DNA of 64,000 nt from Methanobacterium sp. (lineage in GTDB: Archaea; Methanobacteriota; Methanobacteria; Methanobacteriales; Methanobacteriaceae). The notes beneath the pieces were generated by a model. It was not told the origin of the DNA, made no database searches, and saw nothing but the letters and a program-made list of their open reading frames with translations. Position numbers and translations under genes: made by a program. The stretch covers positions 22,535 to 86,534 of the forward strand of contig JASEIM010000008.1 in the NCBI GenBank assembly GCA_030017655.1, read 5' to 3'. This document shows, one piece after another, positions 46,429-55,024 of the stretch. How positions within the stretch are numbered: the first letter of the stretch is position 1; the number at the start of each line of letters is the position of its first letter.

Positions 46429-47703
46429 ATGAAACTTGAAATTCAAAAAACAGAATCAATTGAAGGAGTTATTAAAGCACCGCCTTCAAAAAGCTATACC
46501 CACAGAGCAATTATAATTTCATCTCTTGCAGATGGGAAATCAACCCTCAACGATCCACTGTTTTCAGAAGACACATTAGCATCAAAAGATGCATGCATAG
46601 CTTTGGGGTGCGAAATTAAACAGAAAAAAGGTAAATTACTGGTTGAAGGTACTGGAGGAGTTCTTAAAACTCCTGAAGATGTTGTAGATCTTAAAAATTC
46701 AGGAACTACACTTAGAATAATGACTTCAGTTGCATCTCTTGCCCCTGATTATACAGTTTTTACAGGGGATAGTTCTCTTAGAACAAGGCCAATGCAGGAT
46801 TTACTGGATGCTCTTAAAAAACTTTCTGTTACTGCATTTTCTACAAGAAGAAATGGAAAACCCCCAATTTGCGTTAAAGGTGGATTTAAAGGAGGACCAA
46901 CTGAAATTAAAGGAGATATAAGCTCCCAATTTATTTCATCACTTCTTATAGCTTCTCCTTACGCTGAAATCCCTGTTGATATAAATATTAAAGGGAATTT
47001 CATATCCAAACCATACGTTGATATGACAACCGATGTTATGGCGAAGTTTGGAGTGAATCCTGATTATGATAAAAAAAACAATTCATTTCATATAGAACCC
47101 CAAACCTATAAATCCAGAGATTATACAATTGAAGGAGATTATTCATCAGCTTCTTATATAATTGGGGCTGCAGCAGCTCTTAAATCCGAAGTCAAAATAC
47201 AAAATCTTTTTGAAAACTCAAAACAGGGAGATAAACAGATATTAAATATTGTTAAGGAAATGGGTGCTGAAGTTAAATTTAAAAAGGGTGAAGTTATAAT
47301 ACGTGGATATGGGAAACTTAAAGGAGTAGAAGTGAACCTTGAAAATTCTCCAGACCTATTACCAACAGTTGCGGCATTGGGAGCAATTGCTGAAGGTGAG
47401 ACAGAAATTATAAATGTTGAACATGCTCGCTATAAAGAAACCGACAGAATCCACACATGCGCTCTTGAACTATCAAAACTTGGAGTTCAGTTAGAAGAAC
47501 GAAATGATGGTCTTTTAATTAAGGGTGGAGCAAAAGGTGGTACTGTTAATTCTCATGGTGATCACCGCCTTGTTATGGCTCTTTCACTGGTAGGATTGAA
47601 GGTTGGCAATGTAAAAATAGAAAATGCATCTGTTTATGATGTTTCTTTCCCCAATTTCCCAGAAGGCATGAAGGAACTTGGATGTAACATAAATAAGATA
47701 TAA
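46429..47703 (+). CDS. aroA: 3-phosphoshikimate 1-carboxyvinyltransferase (EPSP synthase)
   Basis: The shikimate pathway enzyme that joins PEP and shikimate-3-phosphate. It shows PPSKSYTHRA (about 17-26), NSGTTLRIM (about 88-96), GDISSQFISSLL, DLLPTVAALGAIAEG and the late RIHTCALELSKLG and HGDHRLVMAL motifs. Length (424 aa) is normal. AAGTGATTTA precedes the ATG. It lies between valS and a small GTPase gene. Confidence 0.96.
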   Translation: MKLEIQKTESIEGVIKAPPSKSYTHRAIIISSLADGKSTLNDPLFSEDTLASKDACIALGCEIKQKKGKLLVEGTGGVLKTPEDVVDLKNSGTTLRIMTSVASLAPDYTVFTGDSSLRTRPMQDLLDALKKLSVTAFSTRRNGKPPICVKGGFKGGPTEIKGDISSQFISSLLIASPYAEIPVDINIKGNFISKPYVDMTTDVMAKFGVNPDYDKKNNSFHIEPQTYKSRDYTIEGDYSSASYIIGAAAALKSEVKIQNLFENSKQGDKQILNIVKEMGAEVKFKKGEVIIRGYGKLKGVEVNLENSPDLLPTVAALGAIAEGETEIINVEHARYKETDRIHTCALELSKLGVQLEERNDGLLIKGGAKGGTVNSHGDHRLVMALSLVGLKVGNVKIENASVYDVSFPNFPEGMKELGCNINKI

Positions 47704-47742
47704 TTAATCAAAACATATCTTTAAACAAATACAGGTGAAATA

Positions 47743-48228
47743 ATGACAGAAAGGAAGAAAGGGGCTAAAATTGTGATTTTTGGTTCAGCAGACTCAGGGA
47801 AAACAACAACAATTGAAAATATTCTTGAGAAAAAAGAAGAGAAAGTAACAAAAATTGAATGTAAAGGAACAACAGTTGCACTTGATTACGGAAATGCAAT
47901 GATTAACGGTGAAAAATTCCATATATTCGCCACTCCAGGACAGGAAAGATTTCAATTCATGCGTGAAATACTTTCAAACGGGTTAGATGGTGCAATTGTG
48001 GTTATAGATAACTCTAGAGGAATTACAGATACTGATAAACAAATAATGGATAATTTAAACTCTAACAATATCCCTTATGTAATATTCTGCAATAAACAGG
48101 ACATAGTGCCTGGAAAAATAGAATCACCGCACATTAAAGAAGATATCCCAATAATACCCACTACAGCGAAGTTTGGGGAAGGAATTCATGAGGGATTAGA
48201 AACTCTTTTAGAGTTAATGGAAACTTAA
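47743..48228 (+). CDS. Small GTPase (Rab/MglA-like)
   Basis: 161 residues. The P-loop is GSADSGKTT (about 14-22), the G3 motif is ATPGQERF and G4 is NKQD; G5 appears as TTAKFGEG. TPGQE in place of DxxGQ is common in archaeal and bacterial members. AGGTGAAATA precedes the ATG. Role unknown. It sits between aroA and a nuclease gene. Confidence 0.88.
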   Translation: MTERKKGAKIVIFGSADSGKTTTIENILEKKEEKVTKIECKGTTVALDYGNAMINGEKFHIFATPGQERFQFMREILSNGLDGAIVVIDNSRGITDTDKQIMDNLNSNNIPYVIFCNKQDIVPGKIESPHIKEDIPIIPTTAKFGEGIHEGLETLLELMET

Positions 48229-48260
48229 TCTAATTACTTTTATTTTATTTTTTTGATATT

Positions 48261-49166
48261 ATGTCAATAACTTTAGGTCCATCAACCATTGCCAGTCAGT
48301 TCTGGTGTGAAATGGCAGTTGATTTAAGGCGTAAATATGGGGAAGTTTCAACACCAGAAAAGGAAATGGGTAGTGAAATCCATAAGGACCGATTCCTTGA
48401 AGTTTTAGAAGAAATTGTAGTTGAAATTAAAACTCCAGGGGATAGACTTCATTCTAATGTCCATAATATGTTGGTAGGACTTGAATTATATAAAAAAGAA
48501 GGTTTAACCCGCGAACTCCCCATTTTGGCTAAATTTGATTCTGTGCATCTTATGGGTATAATTGATGAGATAAGAGAAATAGAGGAAATTCAAAAGGGAG
48601 TAAAAACAAAAAAGACGCAGATTGTAGAGATGAAAACCCGTAGAAGTTTGAATCCACCATCATCGCAGCAGATACTTCGAGATAAGATGCAGGGAATGAT
48701 TTACTGGTACGGGCTTAATTCAATGATAAATAAAGAGACTGAAATGGGAGATTTCTGGACAGTTTATGGGGTTGATTTAATAGAAAATGACTTTAATGAA
48801 CCTATTTTAAGTGAAGAATATATGAAAAGCCTTGAAATTCCAAGAGAAAAGCAAATAGAATATGGGAGTCTCCTTTCAATTGGAAACTTAATTAATAATG
48901 TTCTTAAAATGGCCTGTGAATTGCCTGAACTATCAAAAACCATTGAAATTATTTATATACACCAAAAGACACTTATGGAAGTCCATAAAGAAAGATATAA
49001 ATTTGATGAAAGGTTTTTTACTCGTGGAATGAGATGGGCACTTGAATACTGGTCTGGAAAAAGAGAACCAACATCAGTTGGAGAAGCAAATAACTGGAAA
49101 TGTGATTTTTGCAGTTACTACACTGTTTGCCCAGCAATACACAAGAAATGGAGACAAGGTGATTAA
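48261..49166 (+). CDS. EXO5/Cas4-like PD-(D/E)XK iron-sulfur nuclease
   Basis: 301 residues. Cys in SQFWCEM (residue about 16) and a C-terminal CDFC-x5-C (WKCDFCSYYTVCPA) form the four-Cys [4Fe-4S] set of the Dna2/Cas4/EXO5 family. The nuclease core is visible as MGIIDEIRE (metal Asp), then QIVEMKTRRS (the E-x-K part), and a QxxxY-like QGMIYWYGL. No CRISPR array or other cas gene is near, so a repair exonuclease (EXO5 type) is more likely than adaptation. Its end overlaps nth by eight bases. Confidence 0.83.
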   Translation: MSITLGPSTIASQFWCEMAVDLRRKYGEVSTPEKEMGSEIHKDRFLEVLEEIVVEIKTPGDRLHSNVHNMLVGLELYKKEGLTRELPILAKFDSVHLMGIIDEIREIEEIQKGVKTKKTQIVEMKTRRSLNPPSSQQILRDKMQGMIYWYGLNSMINKETEMGDFWTVYGVDLIENDFNEPILSEEYMKSLEIPREKQIEYGSLLSIGNLINNVLKMACELPELSKTIEIIYIHQKTLMEVHKERYKFDERFFTRGMRWALEYWSGKREPTSVGEANNWKCDFCSYYTVCPAIHKKWRQGD

Positions 49167-49806
49167 AATTCAAAACTTTGAAAGGATCAAAATAATAATG
49201 AAAAGGCTTCACAAATACGTTAAAAAGCCTGTAGGAAATACAAATCCGTTTAGAGTCCTGATTACAACCATTTTATCTCAGAGAACCAGGGATGAAAACA
49301 CAGATGAAGCCGCAGCAACTCTCTTTTCAGTCTACAAAACACCTGAAGAAATCGCCAATGCTCCTCGTGATGAAATCGAAAAATTAATTAAAAAAGCGGG
49401 CTTTTTCAGGGTAAAAGCACAACGGGTAAAAGAAACTTCAAGGATAATCCATGAAGAACACGAAGACGCCGTTCCCGACAATATAAAAGAACTTTTGGCA
49501 CTTCCAGGAGTTGGAAGAAAAACTGCAAATTGTGTTTTAGTTTATGGATTTAGAAAAAATGCAATTCCTGTAGATGTGCATGTACATCGAATATCCAATC
49601 GAATCGGGCTTGTAAAAACAAAAACTCCAGAGGAAACTGAGCTTGAACTTACGAAAATCGTTCCAAAGAAGTACTGGCTTGATTTGAATGAGAGTTTTGT
49701 GAGGTTTGGGCAGGATATTTGCCGACCGATTGGTCCAAAGCATGAAGAATGTCCTATAAATGATTTATGTGATTTTTACAGAGATATGAAGAAAAAATCT
49801 TCTTAA
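49159..49806 (+). CDS. nth: Endonuclease III (DNA glycosylase/AP lyase)
   Basis: Start GTG at 49159 gives 215 residues, the usual length; the longest open frame would run far into the preceding gene. LPGVGRKTANCVL contains the HhH motif and catalytic Lys, and PVDVHVHRISNR the catalytic Asp. The iron-sulfur loop is unusual: CRPIGPKHEECPINDLC has Cys, then His where the second Cys is expected (C-x6-H-x2-C-x5-C). His could replace the ligand. Together with the overlapping EXO5-like gene it forms a small DNA repair pair. Confidence 0.9.
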   Translation: MIKIQNFERIKIIMKRLHKYVKKPVGNTNPFRVLITTILSQRTRDENTDEAAATLFSVYKTPEEIANAPRDEIEKLIKKAGFFRVKAQRVKETSRIIHEEHEDAVPDNIKELLALPGVGRKTANCVLVYGFRKNAIPVDVHVHRISNRIGLVKTKTPEETELELTKIVPKKYWLDLNESFVRFGQDICRPIGPKHEECPINDLCDFYRDMKKKSS

Positions 49807-49986
49807 AATACCAAATTTATTACTTTTCATTAAATAATTTGACATTAATTTTAAGTTTAATCTTTTTATTGTTTTTAAAGCTATTTATGCATTCAAAGTG
49901 CTCATTTCTAGAAATTTTTAAATATTATTTATTATATAATTAATAATACTTTTATCAATATACTTATTAATTGAAGGAATGATACT

Positions 49987-50394
49987 TTGCGAAATATCCT
50001 GTATATTGGCTCATTTGCTTTATTTTTCCTTGTTACAGTTGGTATTTTAAATTTCGTTCATGTAGATAATAATCTGGCTCAAAATAATGTAAATGAAAAC
50101 AGCATACAGACAATTGATCCTCATAAAGACATAAAAATTTTAAGTAGCCAGATGATAAAAGAAGATGGAAACTGGATAATTAGTGGAAAGGTGCAAAATA
50201 CAGGAAATTATAAAATGCGATATGTCTCCATAACCGTTAATTTTTACGGGAAAAATGGAAATCTATTATATTCCACTTTTGCTGGTGAAAGTTACATCAC
50301 TCCCGGCGAAATCTGGAATTTCGAAGTCAGGTATCGAAAATCTGTGGCTCCTTATTCTTATAAAATAGAAGTGGGACCTATCATGTATAATTAA
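49987..50394 (+). CDS. Exported FxLYD-domain protein (copy 1)
   Basis: 135 residues with a signal anchor (about 4-25) and a C-terminal beta-domain. The phrase GNWIISGKVQNTGNYKMRYVSITVNFYGKNGNLLYSTF is the FxLYD pattern, followed by ITPGEIWNFEV. The start is TTG at 49987, spaced from AAGGAATGAT; an ATG nearby is out of frame. It resembles the protein at 51044-51460, with a PIN-like gene between them on the other strand. FxLYD proteins are found outside cells in bacteria and archaea. The partner is unknown. Confidence 0.78.
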   Translation: MRNILYIGSFALFFLVTVGILNFVHVDNNLAQNNVNENSIQTIDPHKDIKILSSQMIKEDGNWIISGKVQNTGNYKMRYVSITVNFYGKNGNLLYSTFAGESYITPGEIWNFEVRYRKSVAPYSYKIEVGPIMYN

Positions 50395-50398
50395 GATA

Positions 50399-50851
50399 TT
50401 ATTCAAACCTTTCGGCAAGCTCTTTAATACTCTTTTGAAATTTGGGTTGAATATAAATAACAGGCTGCTTAATTGAAATAGCTTTGTCCTTCAAACCTTT
50501 ATCAGATGTAAAAAGAATTGAATTTGTCACCACAGCAACTTCAAGAATTATATCATCTTCAGTAGCTATAAGTTTATTTTTATTTTCGGGCAAATCTACT
50601 CCATAACTGCAATATAAAATGTCTATTTTTCTCTCTGATTCTAATTCCTTTAATTTTTCAATTTCATTCCTAAAACCAGCTTTTAATTTTCCTTCACATA
50701 AAATTGAAACTATTTCTCCAATAAAACCTGGAATTAATATTTCAAAGCCATCTAAAAAGCCCAGTTCTATCATCCTTGAAAGAGTATGAGATATTAAAAC
50801 ACAAATATCTGGTAGAATTCGAATACTTGGATCATAATCATTAAATTTCAT
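50399..50851 (-). CDS. PIN-like domain protein
   Basis: 150 residues. Acidic residues are spaced as in PIN ribonucleases: D in ILPDICVLI, E in IPGFIGEIVSI, the pair in ATEDDIILEVA and D in FTSDKGLKDKA. The final IYIQP is also a typical end. No antitoxin gene lies next to it, so a stand-alone RNA-processing role is as likely as a toxin. It sits between two FxLYD genes on the opposite strand. Confidence 0.7.
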   Translation of the reverse strand: MKFNDYDPSIRILPDICVLISHTLSRMIELGFLDGFEILIPGFIGEIVSILCEGKLKAGFRNEIEKLKELESERKIDILYCSYGVDLPENKNKLIATEDDIILEVAVVTNSILFTSDKGLKDKAISIKQPVIYIQPKFQKSIKELAERFE

Positions 50852-51043
50852 TTTGCATTCATCCTGTTTAATTAAACTGTAAATTGAATTAATTTATGCT
50901 TGTTTTATAATTTAACGTGGGCTAAATTAAGTTTAACTCTTATATTTTTAGTGGTTTCTATTTTTTTAAATAATACTTAATATTAAAATATTAATACTAT
51001 TAATTATATAATTAATATTATATAATTAAAAGGTATGATTCAT

Positions 51044-51460
51044 TTGCGAAGTGCAACACTTTTATGCTCAATTGGACTGGTATCACTTGTTGTAATCAGC
51101 ATTTTAGGGATTACTCACTTAAATACAAATTCAACTTTGAGTAATGACCAAAATGATGTACGTACAGCACTTCAAAATGGAAACCCTTCCAGTGGAAATC
51201 TTAAAATTTTAAATCATCAAATGACAAAGTCAATTTTTGGTAATTGGATAGTTAAAGGACAGGTCGAAAATACAGGGTCTAGCGAGCTTCGCTATGCTAC
51301 AATTGAAGTTAATTTTTACAAAAATGGAAATTTATTGTATACAAACCCTGTTAATTTAAACAGCATTGCTCCTGGCGAGACTAAAGACTTCGAAGTTATA
51401 TATAAAGGTTCTGATAGCTCACCAGACTCATATAGCGTTGTTTTAGGGCCATACTTATAA
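51044..51460 (+). CDS. Exported FxLYD-domain protein (copy 2)
   Basis: Same design as the protein at 49987: signal anchor, short linker, then GNWIVKGQVENTGSSELRYATIEVNFYKNGNLLYT and IAPGETKDFEV. The two genes have matching start regions, with TTTGCGAA following a GGTATGAT or GGAATGAT element. That supports TTG at 51044 rather than the ATG at 51035, which would have its ribosome binding site too near. It is probably a duplicate of copy 1. Confidence 0.78.
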   Translation: MRSATLLCSIGLVSLVVISILGITHLNTNSTLSNDQNDVRTALQNGNPSSGNLKILNHQMTKSIFGNWIVKGQVENTGSSELRYATIEVNFYKNGNLLYTNPVNLNSIAPGETKDFEVIYKGSDSSPDSYSVVLGPYL

Positions 51461-51764
51461 CTATTTTAATCATTTTTTGTTTCAAATTAGACAAAAGAAT
51501 TTAAATCATTTGATTTATAATTTAAAGGGTAATTTAAGCATCCATTATTCCATAAGGTTATTTTAATTTTTTAATAGTATAAATCTCAAATAATTTTTAG
51601 TTTTATTCAGAATAATCCCCTATTTTAATTTTTCTCCATTTAATTAATTTCTTTTTGCCTTCATCGATAGAATTAGGACTATTAGCCTATTAGCTTTGTT
51701 AAACTGCAATATATTTATATTAGCAACAACAAATCATAATTTACCTAAAATAGGAGGTTGTTTA
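51461..51764. other. Spacer upstream of the sequon-rich protein
   Basis: About 300 bases. It ends with AGGAGGT (about 51751-51757) before the next ATG. TATATTTATATTAGC near 51705-51720 could be the TATA box. Nothing else was seen. Confidence 0.4.
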
Positions 51765-52043
51765 ATGGATAAAATAGCGGTAGCTATAATAATAACTGTA
51801 ATACTTATTGCAGGAGTTTCGGCTGGTTATTATAATTATTATGGCCAAGACCAGACAAATCAAACCCAGTTAAAAGACCAAAACCAAACACAATTACAGA
51901 ACCAGACACAATATAGAAACCAAACCCAAAATTGTACCAATAACTGCAGCCAAATACAGAACCAGACCAGATATAGAAACCAAACCGGTGACTCGATTCA
52001 AGATAAAGATCAAAACAGGACCAGAGTCAGAACCGATGGTTAA
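51765..52043 (+). CDS. Small exported Gln/Asn-rich protein packed with N-glycosylation sequons (92 aa)
   Basis: The ATG at 51765 has AGGAGGT eight bases ahead; the longer frame from 51696 lacks this. A signal anchor (about 3-22) is followed by a low-complexity tail. The tail has nine N-X-S/T sequons in about 65 residues, mostly the unit NQTQ or NQTRY. Two Cys residues (NCTNNCS) could form a disulfide. If the archaeal oligosaccharyltransferase acts on it, the protein would be very densely glycosylated. It lies directly upstream of the exported hydrogenase operon. Role unknown. Confidence 0.75.
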   Translation: MDKIAVAIIITVILIAGVSAGYYNYYGQDQTNQTQLKDQNQTQLQNQTQYRNQTQNCTNNCSQIQNQTRYRNQTGDSIQDKDQNRTRVRTDG

Positions 52044-52554
52044 ACTCAACTATTTATATTTTTTTTATCATTTTTTGAAAACATCCCCCAAAATTAATTT
52101 TACCGTCTTTTTAGATATTTTTCATAGTTTAAATTTTAAAAATTATTATATAACTTATATACCTTTTTAAATTGCTTTTTATAGTAGTATTATGAATATT
52201 TAGAAGTTACTAAAGGACTTTTTGATTATTTTTAGTTTCTATTTCATGTTTTTAAAGTAATTTTGTTTCTATATTTAGAACAAAATACTAAAAAAAATTA
52301 ATATATATTAGAATCCATTAATAATAAAATTTAACAATTTTTTTTTGAATTACATAATTAATAATTATTATTATATATATTTAATACCATATTAATATTA
52401 ATAGCATAAAATTTAATACATTAAGGCTTATTTTCATTCAAATATATATATTTTTTCTATTAATTCAAATCGAAAAGTATTAAAGTGTGAATATCCTATT
52501 TGGAATAAAACATACGGAAATAAAATAAGTAATACATAAATAGGGCGGATTTGT
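52044..52554. other. Spacer before the hydrogenase operon
   Basis: About 510 A+T-rich bases. T-rich tracts directly after the sequon-rich gene may end its transcript. A TATA-like run (AAATATATATATTTT, about 52440-52454) is the best promoter candidate for the hydrogenase genes and would give a leader of about 80 bases. The ribosome binding site GGGCGGAT is weak. No open frame or RNA gene was seen. Confidence 0.45.
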
Positions 52555-53487
52555 ATGAAAAAAGAATTTAAAAAAATATTGGATCATCCAATAGATAGGA
52601 GAACATTCCTAAAAGCTGTCGGTGCAGGTACAGTTGCAACACTGTTTGGCGGACAGGCAACAATGGAAGAAGTCTTTGCGGCTTCTCCAAAGGTTGGAAT
52701 ACTCCAACTTGGAACTTGCGCAGGATGCCAGGTTTCTCTGACAGAATTTGGGATGGATATGAGGTACATTAGCTCCTCAAACCCAACTGTTGCTGACATA
52801 CTGCCAACAATAGACATAAAGTATGCACCACTTCTTGTAGATGTGCTGGCTGAATCATTTGAACAAATAAGTTCCCTAGATATTTGTATAATCGAGGGTA
52901 TTGCAGGTCCAACAGTTGAATCTTCAGAACTTCTGGATCATGCAAGGTCAATTTCAAGTAAGGTAGTTGCTCTAGGAGATTGCGCATCATTTGGTGGAGT
53001 GCCTGGTTTAAACAGAAGTAAAGGTTTATTGAATCTCTATCCCGTAAATGAAGTAATTTCTGTAGATGCCTACATCAGAGGATGTCCACCACAACCAGAA
53101 CAAATCTGGTACATGGTAACTGGCGGTGCTATTGGTGAAGCAATAAAACCAGGAAAAGTATGTGATTCATGTATTTATGATCCTGAAGGCCCTCAGGCAA
53201 ATGAACTTGGTCGATCAGGATGTAAAAAACACCTTGGATGTCAGGGTCACGATACTCCATGGCAATGCGGAGCTACAAGAAGTACTGATGGAAAAGCACC
53301 CTGTACGCTGGTTGATGATATTTGCATAGGCTGTTACAGAGACAAGTACCCCGAAACACCATATTATGAAAAAGGCCAGGTAAGGATGAGAAATAGATTC
53401 GGAACTGGAAATGAAACCCAGAATACAACAGCAACAAACTCAACGGTAAATGCAACAGCAAATAAAACAGGGCTGATGGGTAAATAG
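52555..53487 (+). CDS. Tat-exported [NiFe] hydrogenase, small subunit
   Basis: 310 residues. The twin-arginine motif DRRTFLK (R15, R16) and a following hydrophobic stretch send the folded protein out through Tat, with a cut near FA-ASPK. The proximal cluster uses C55, C58 (GTCAGC), C143 (GDCASFGG) and C177 (GCPP). Eight further cysteines (203, 206, 223, 229, 238, 250, 257, 260) could hold two more [4Fe-4S] clusters. Most group 1 enzymes use a His ligand and a [3Fe-4S] instead. The C-terminal tail (about 283-310) has five N-X-T sequons and no membrane helix, so the enzyme is probably soluble or wall-bound outside. It starts a six-gene operon. The layout matches the MIC hydrogenase of corrosive methanogens. 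Confidence 0.94.
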   Translation: MKKEFKKILDHPIDRRTFLKAVGAGTVATLFGGQATMEEVFAASPKVGILQLGTCAGCQVSLTEFGMDMRYISSSNPTVADILPTIDIKYAPLLVDVLAESFEQISSLDICIIEGIAGPTVESSELLDHARSISSKVVALGDCASFGGVPGLNRSKGLLNLYPVNEVISVDAYIRGCPPQPEQIWYMVTGGAIGEAIKPGKVCDSCIYDPEGPQANELGRSGCKKHLGCQGHDTPWQCGATRSTDGKAPCTLVDDICIGCYRDKYPETPYYEKGQVRMRNRFGTGNETQNTTATNSTVNATANKTGLMGK

Positions 53488-53496
53488 GTGATCTAA

Positions 53497-54993
53497 ATGG
53501 CAGTTGAAATAAAACCGGTAACTAGAATTGAAGGCGATGGAAAACTTGAATTAGAAACATACCTAGTTGATGGGAAATTAAAAGTAAAGAACCTTCTAAC
53601 ACCCTCTGATGGAACTTTGAATTTACCAACAGATAATGGTGCAAGATATCCTAAGTTTTGTGTCACAGAATTTAGAGGATTTGAGAAATTTGCAGTTGGG
53701 GAACAGCCAGAAACTGTTACAAAGCTAGTTCCAAGGATATGTGGTGTTTGCCCAGTACCGCATAACATGGCAAGTACATGCGCAGTTGAGGCAGCCTACG
53801 GCACAAACATAGTTAACAATGCAAAAGCAGTTAGAAGACTCATGCTCGCAGTACACACAGTTCACAGTCATCTTCTGCACTTTTTCGTACTTGCTGGGAA
53901 GGACATGTTGCCTCATAGCATAATAGACCAGGAACTCCCAAACATAATCAGTGCCCACAACAAGGCACAGGCTTGTGTAGCGGTATTTGGAGGAAAACCT
54001 GTTCATCCTGCATCATGTATCCCTGGAGGACAAACTAAAGTCCCAAATGCAACAGAAATTGGACAGATCAAAGCAAGAATGCAAGAAATACAAAGTTATG
54101 CTGTATCCCTTTTAGGTACTTTAAAAGGAGCTCTATTGGCCCTACCAAACGACTTTGGTATAAGACCCTGCAACTATATGAGTTCGGGTGTTCCTTTCTA
54201 CAGCGGTGTTTCAGGATCATTTTCATACTTTGGAACATCTGGAGGGGTTGTAATAAGGGACTCATCAAATCCAACAGACTTCAATTCAGCCACTATAGCT
54301 CCATTTAACCCCGAAAATGTGAAAGAAGAAGTTATAACTCCTTATGGAAGTGTTATAAGCCTTCCAACAAACTACAGTTACACCAAAAGACCATATTATG
54401 CCTATAATGGTGTAAACTATGTCTGTGAAGTAGGGCCTCTTGCAAGACTTGGAGTAGCATACAAGGCTGGAGACAGTGTTGTTAAATCAACAGTAGACAG
54501 CATTGCATCTGATTGGGGTGTTGCTGCAAATGATATATTATCTCCTTCAACAAGAAACAGGCACATAACCCGACTTATAGAAACAGTGATAATGATCGAA
54601 ATGATTCTAAATGGCGGCTGGTCAAACATAGCTCATGTGGACAGTTACTCACCTCCAAACGAGAAATCAGGATATGGTGTTGGCGTGATTGAAGCACCTC
54701 GTGGAACACTGATACACAGAATAAGAGTAGGATCTGATTTAAAAACTGCATCCTACGACTGTATGGTACCAACTACAGCAAACACAGGAGCTTTTGAAGA
54801 AGCTGTAGCAGATGATTTAGTGGAGATAAGACCCGAAACAATATCATTGTTAGGACGTGACCCCACTGAAGATGAAAAACTACTTTTAGGTGATGCAAGC
54901 CGAACAATAAGAGGATTTGATCCATGTTGTTCATGCTCTTCACATATGATAGAAATTAAAAACCCAGATGGCACCATAGATGGCACAAAATAG
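53497..54993 (+). CDS. [NiFe] hydrogenase, large subunit
   Basis: 498 residues. The nickel site cysteines are in RICGVCPVPH (C82, C85) and DPCCSCSSH (C477, C480). A 15-residue C-terminal extension begins after H483 (MIEIKNPDGTIDGTK) and would be removed by the protease encoded next. There is no signal peptide of its own, as expected when it leaves the cell together with the Tat-carrying small subunit. RIEGDG replaces the usual RIEGH near the start. AGGTGAT lies before the ATG, nine bases after the small subunit. In corrosive strains the equivalent gene is used as the marker micH. Confidence 0.95.
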   Translation: MAVEIKPVTRIEGDGKLELETYLVDGKLKVKNLLTPSDGTLNLPTDNGARYPKFCVTEFRGFEKFAVGEQPETVTKLVPRICGVCPVPHNMASTCAVEAAYGTNIVNNAKAVRRLMLAVHTVHSHLLHFFVLAGKDMLPHSIIDQELPNIISAHNKAQACVAVFGGKPVHPASCIPGGQTKVPNATEIGQIKARMQEIQSYAVSLLGTLKGALLALPNDFGIRPCNYMSSGVPFYSGVSGSFSYFGTSGGVVIRDSSNPTDFNSATIAPFNPENVKEEVITPYGSVISLPTNYSYTKRPYYAYNGVNYVCEVGPLARLGVAYKAGDSVVKSTVDSIASDWGVAANDILSPSTRNRHITRLIETVIMIEMILNGGWSNIAHVDSYSPPNEKSGYGVGVIEAPRGTLIHRIRVGSDLKTASYDCMVPTTANTGAFEEAVADDLVEIRPETISLLGRDPTEDEKLLLGDASRTIRGFDPCCSCSSHMIEIKNPDGTIDGTK

Positions 54994-55001
54994 TGCCATC
55001 T
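54978..55001 (+). other. Hairpin spanning the stop codon of the hydrogenase large subunit
   Basis: AGATGGCAC (54978-54986) pairs perfectly with GTGCCATCT (54993-55001) around a six-base loop that includes most of the stop codon. A second copy of AGATGGCAC at 54966-54974 could pair instead. A nine-pair stem placed here could shape mRNA stability or lower translation of the downstream genes. Confidence 0.6.
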
Positions 55002-55024
55002 CTAAATTATTTTCAGTGGGAAAA

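Noticed and set aside
48261..49166. Cas4 and hence a CRISPR system
   Set aside because: No repeat-spacer array and no other cas gene in the window; the protein fits the EXO5 type.
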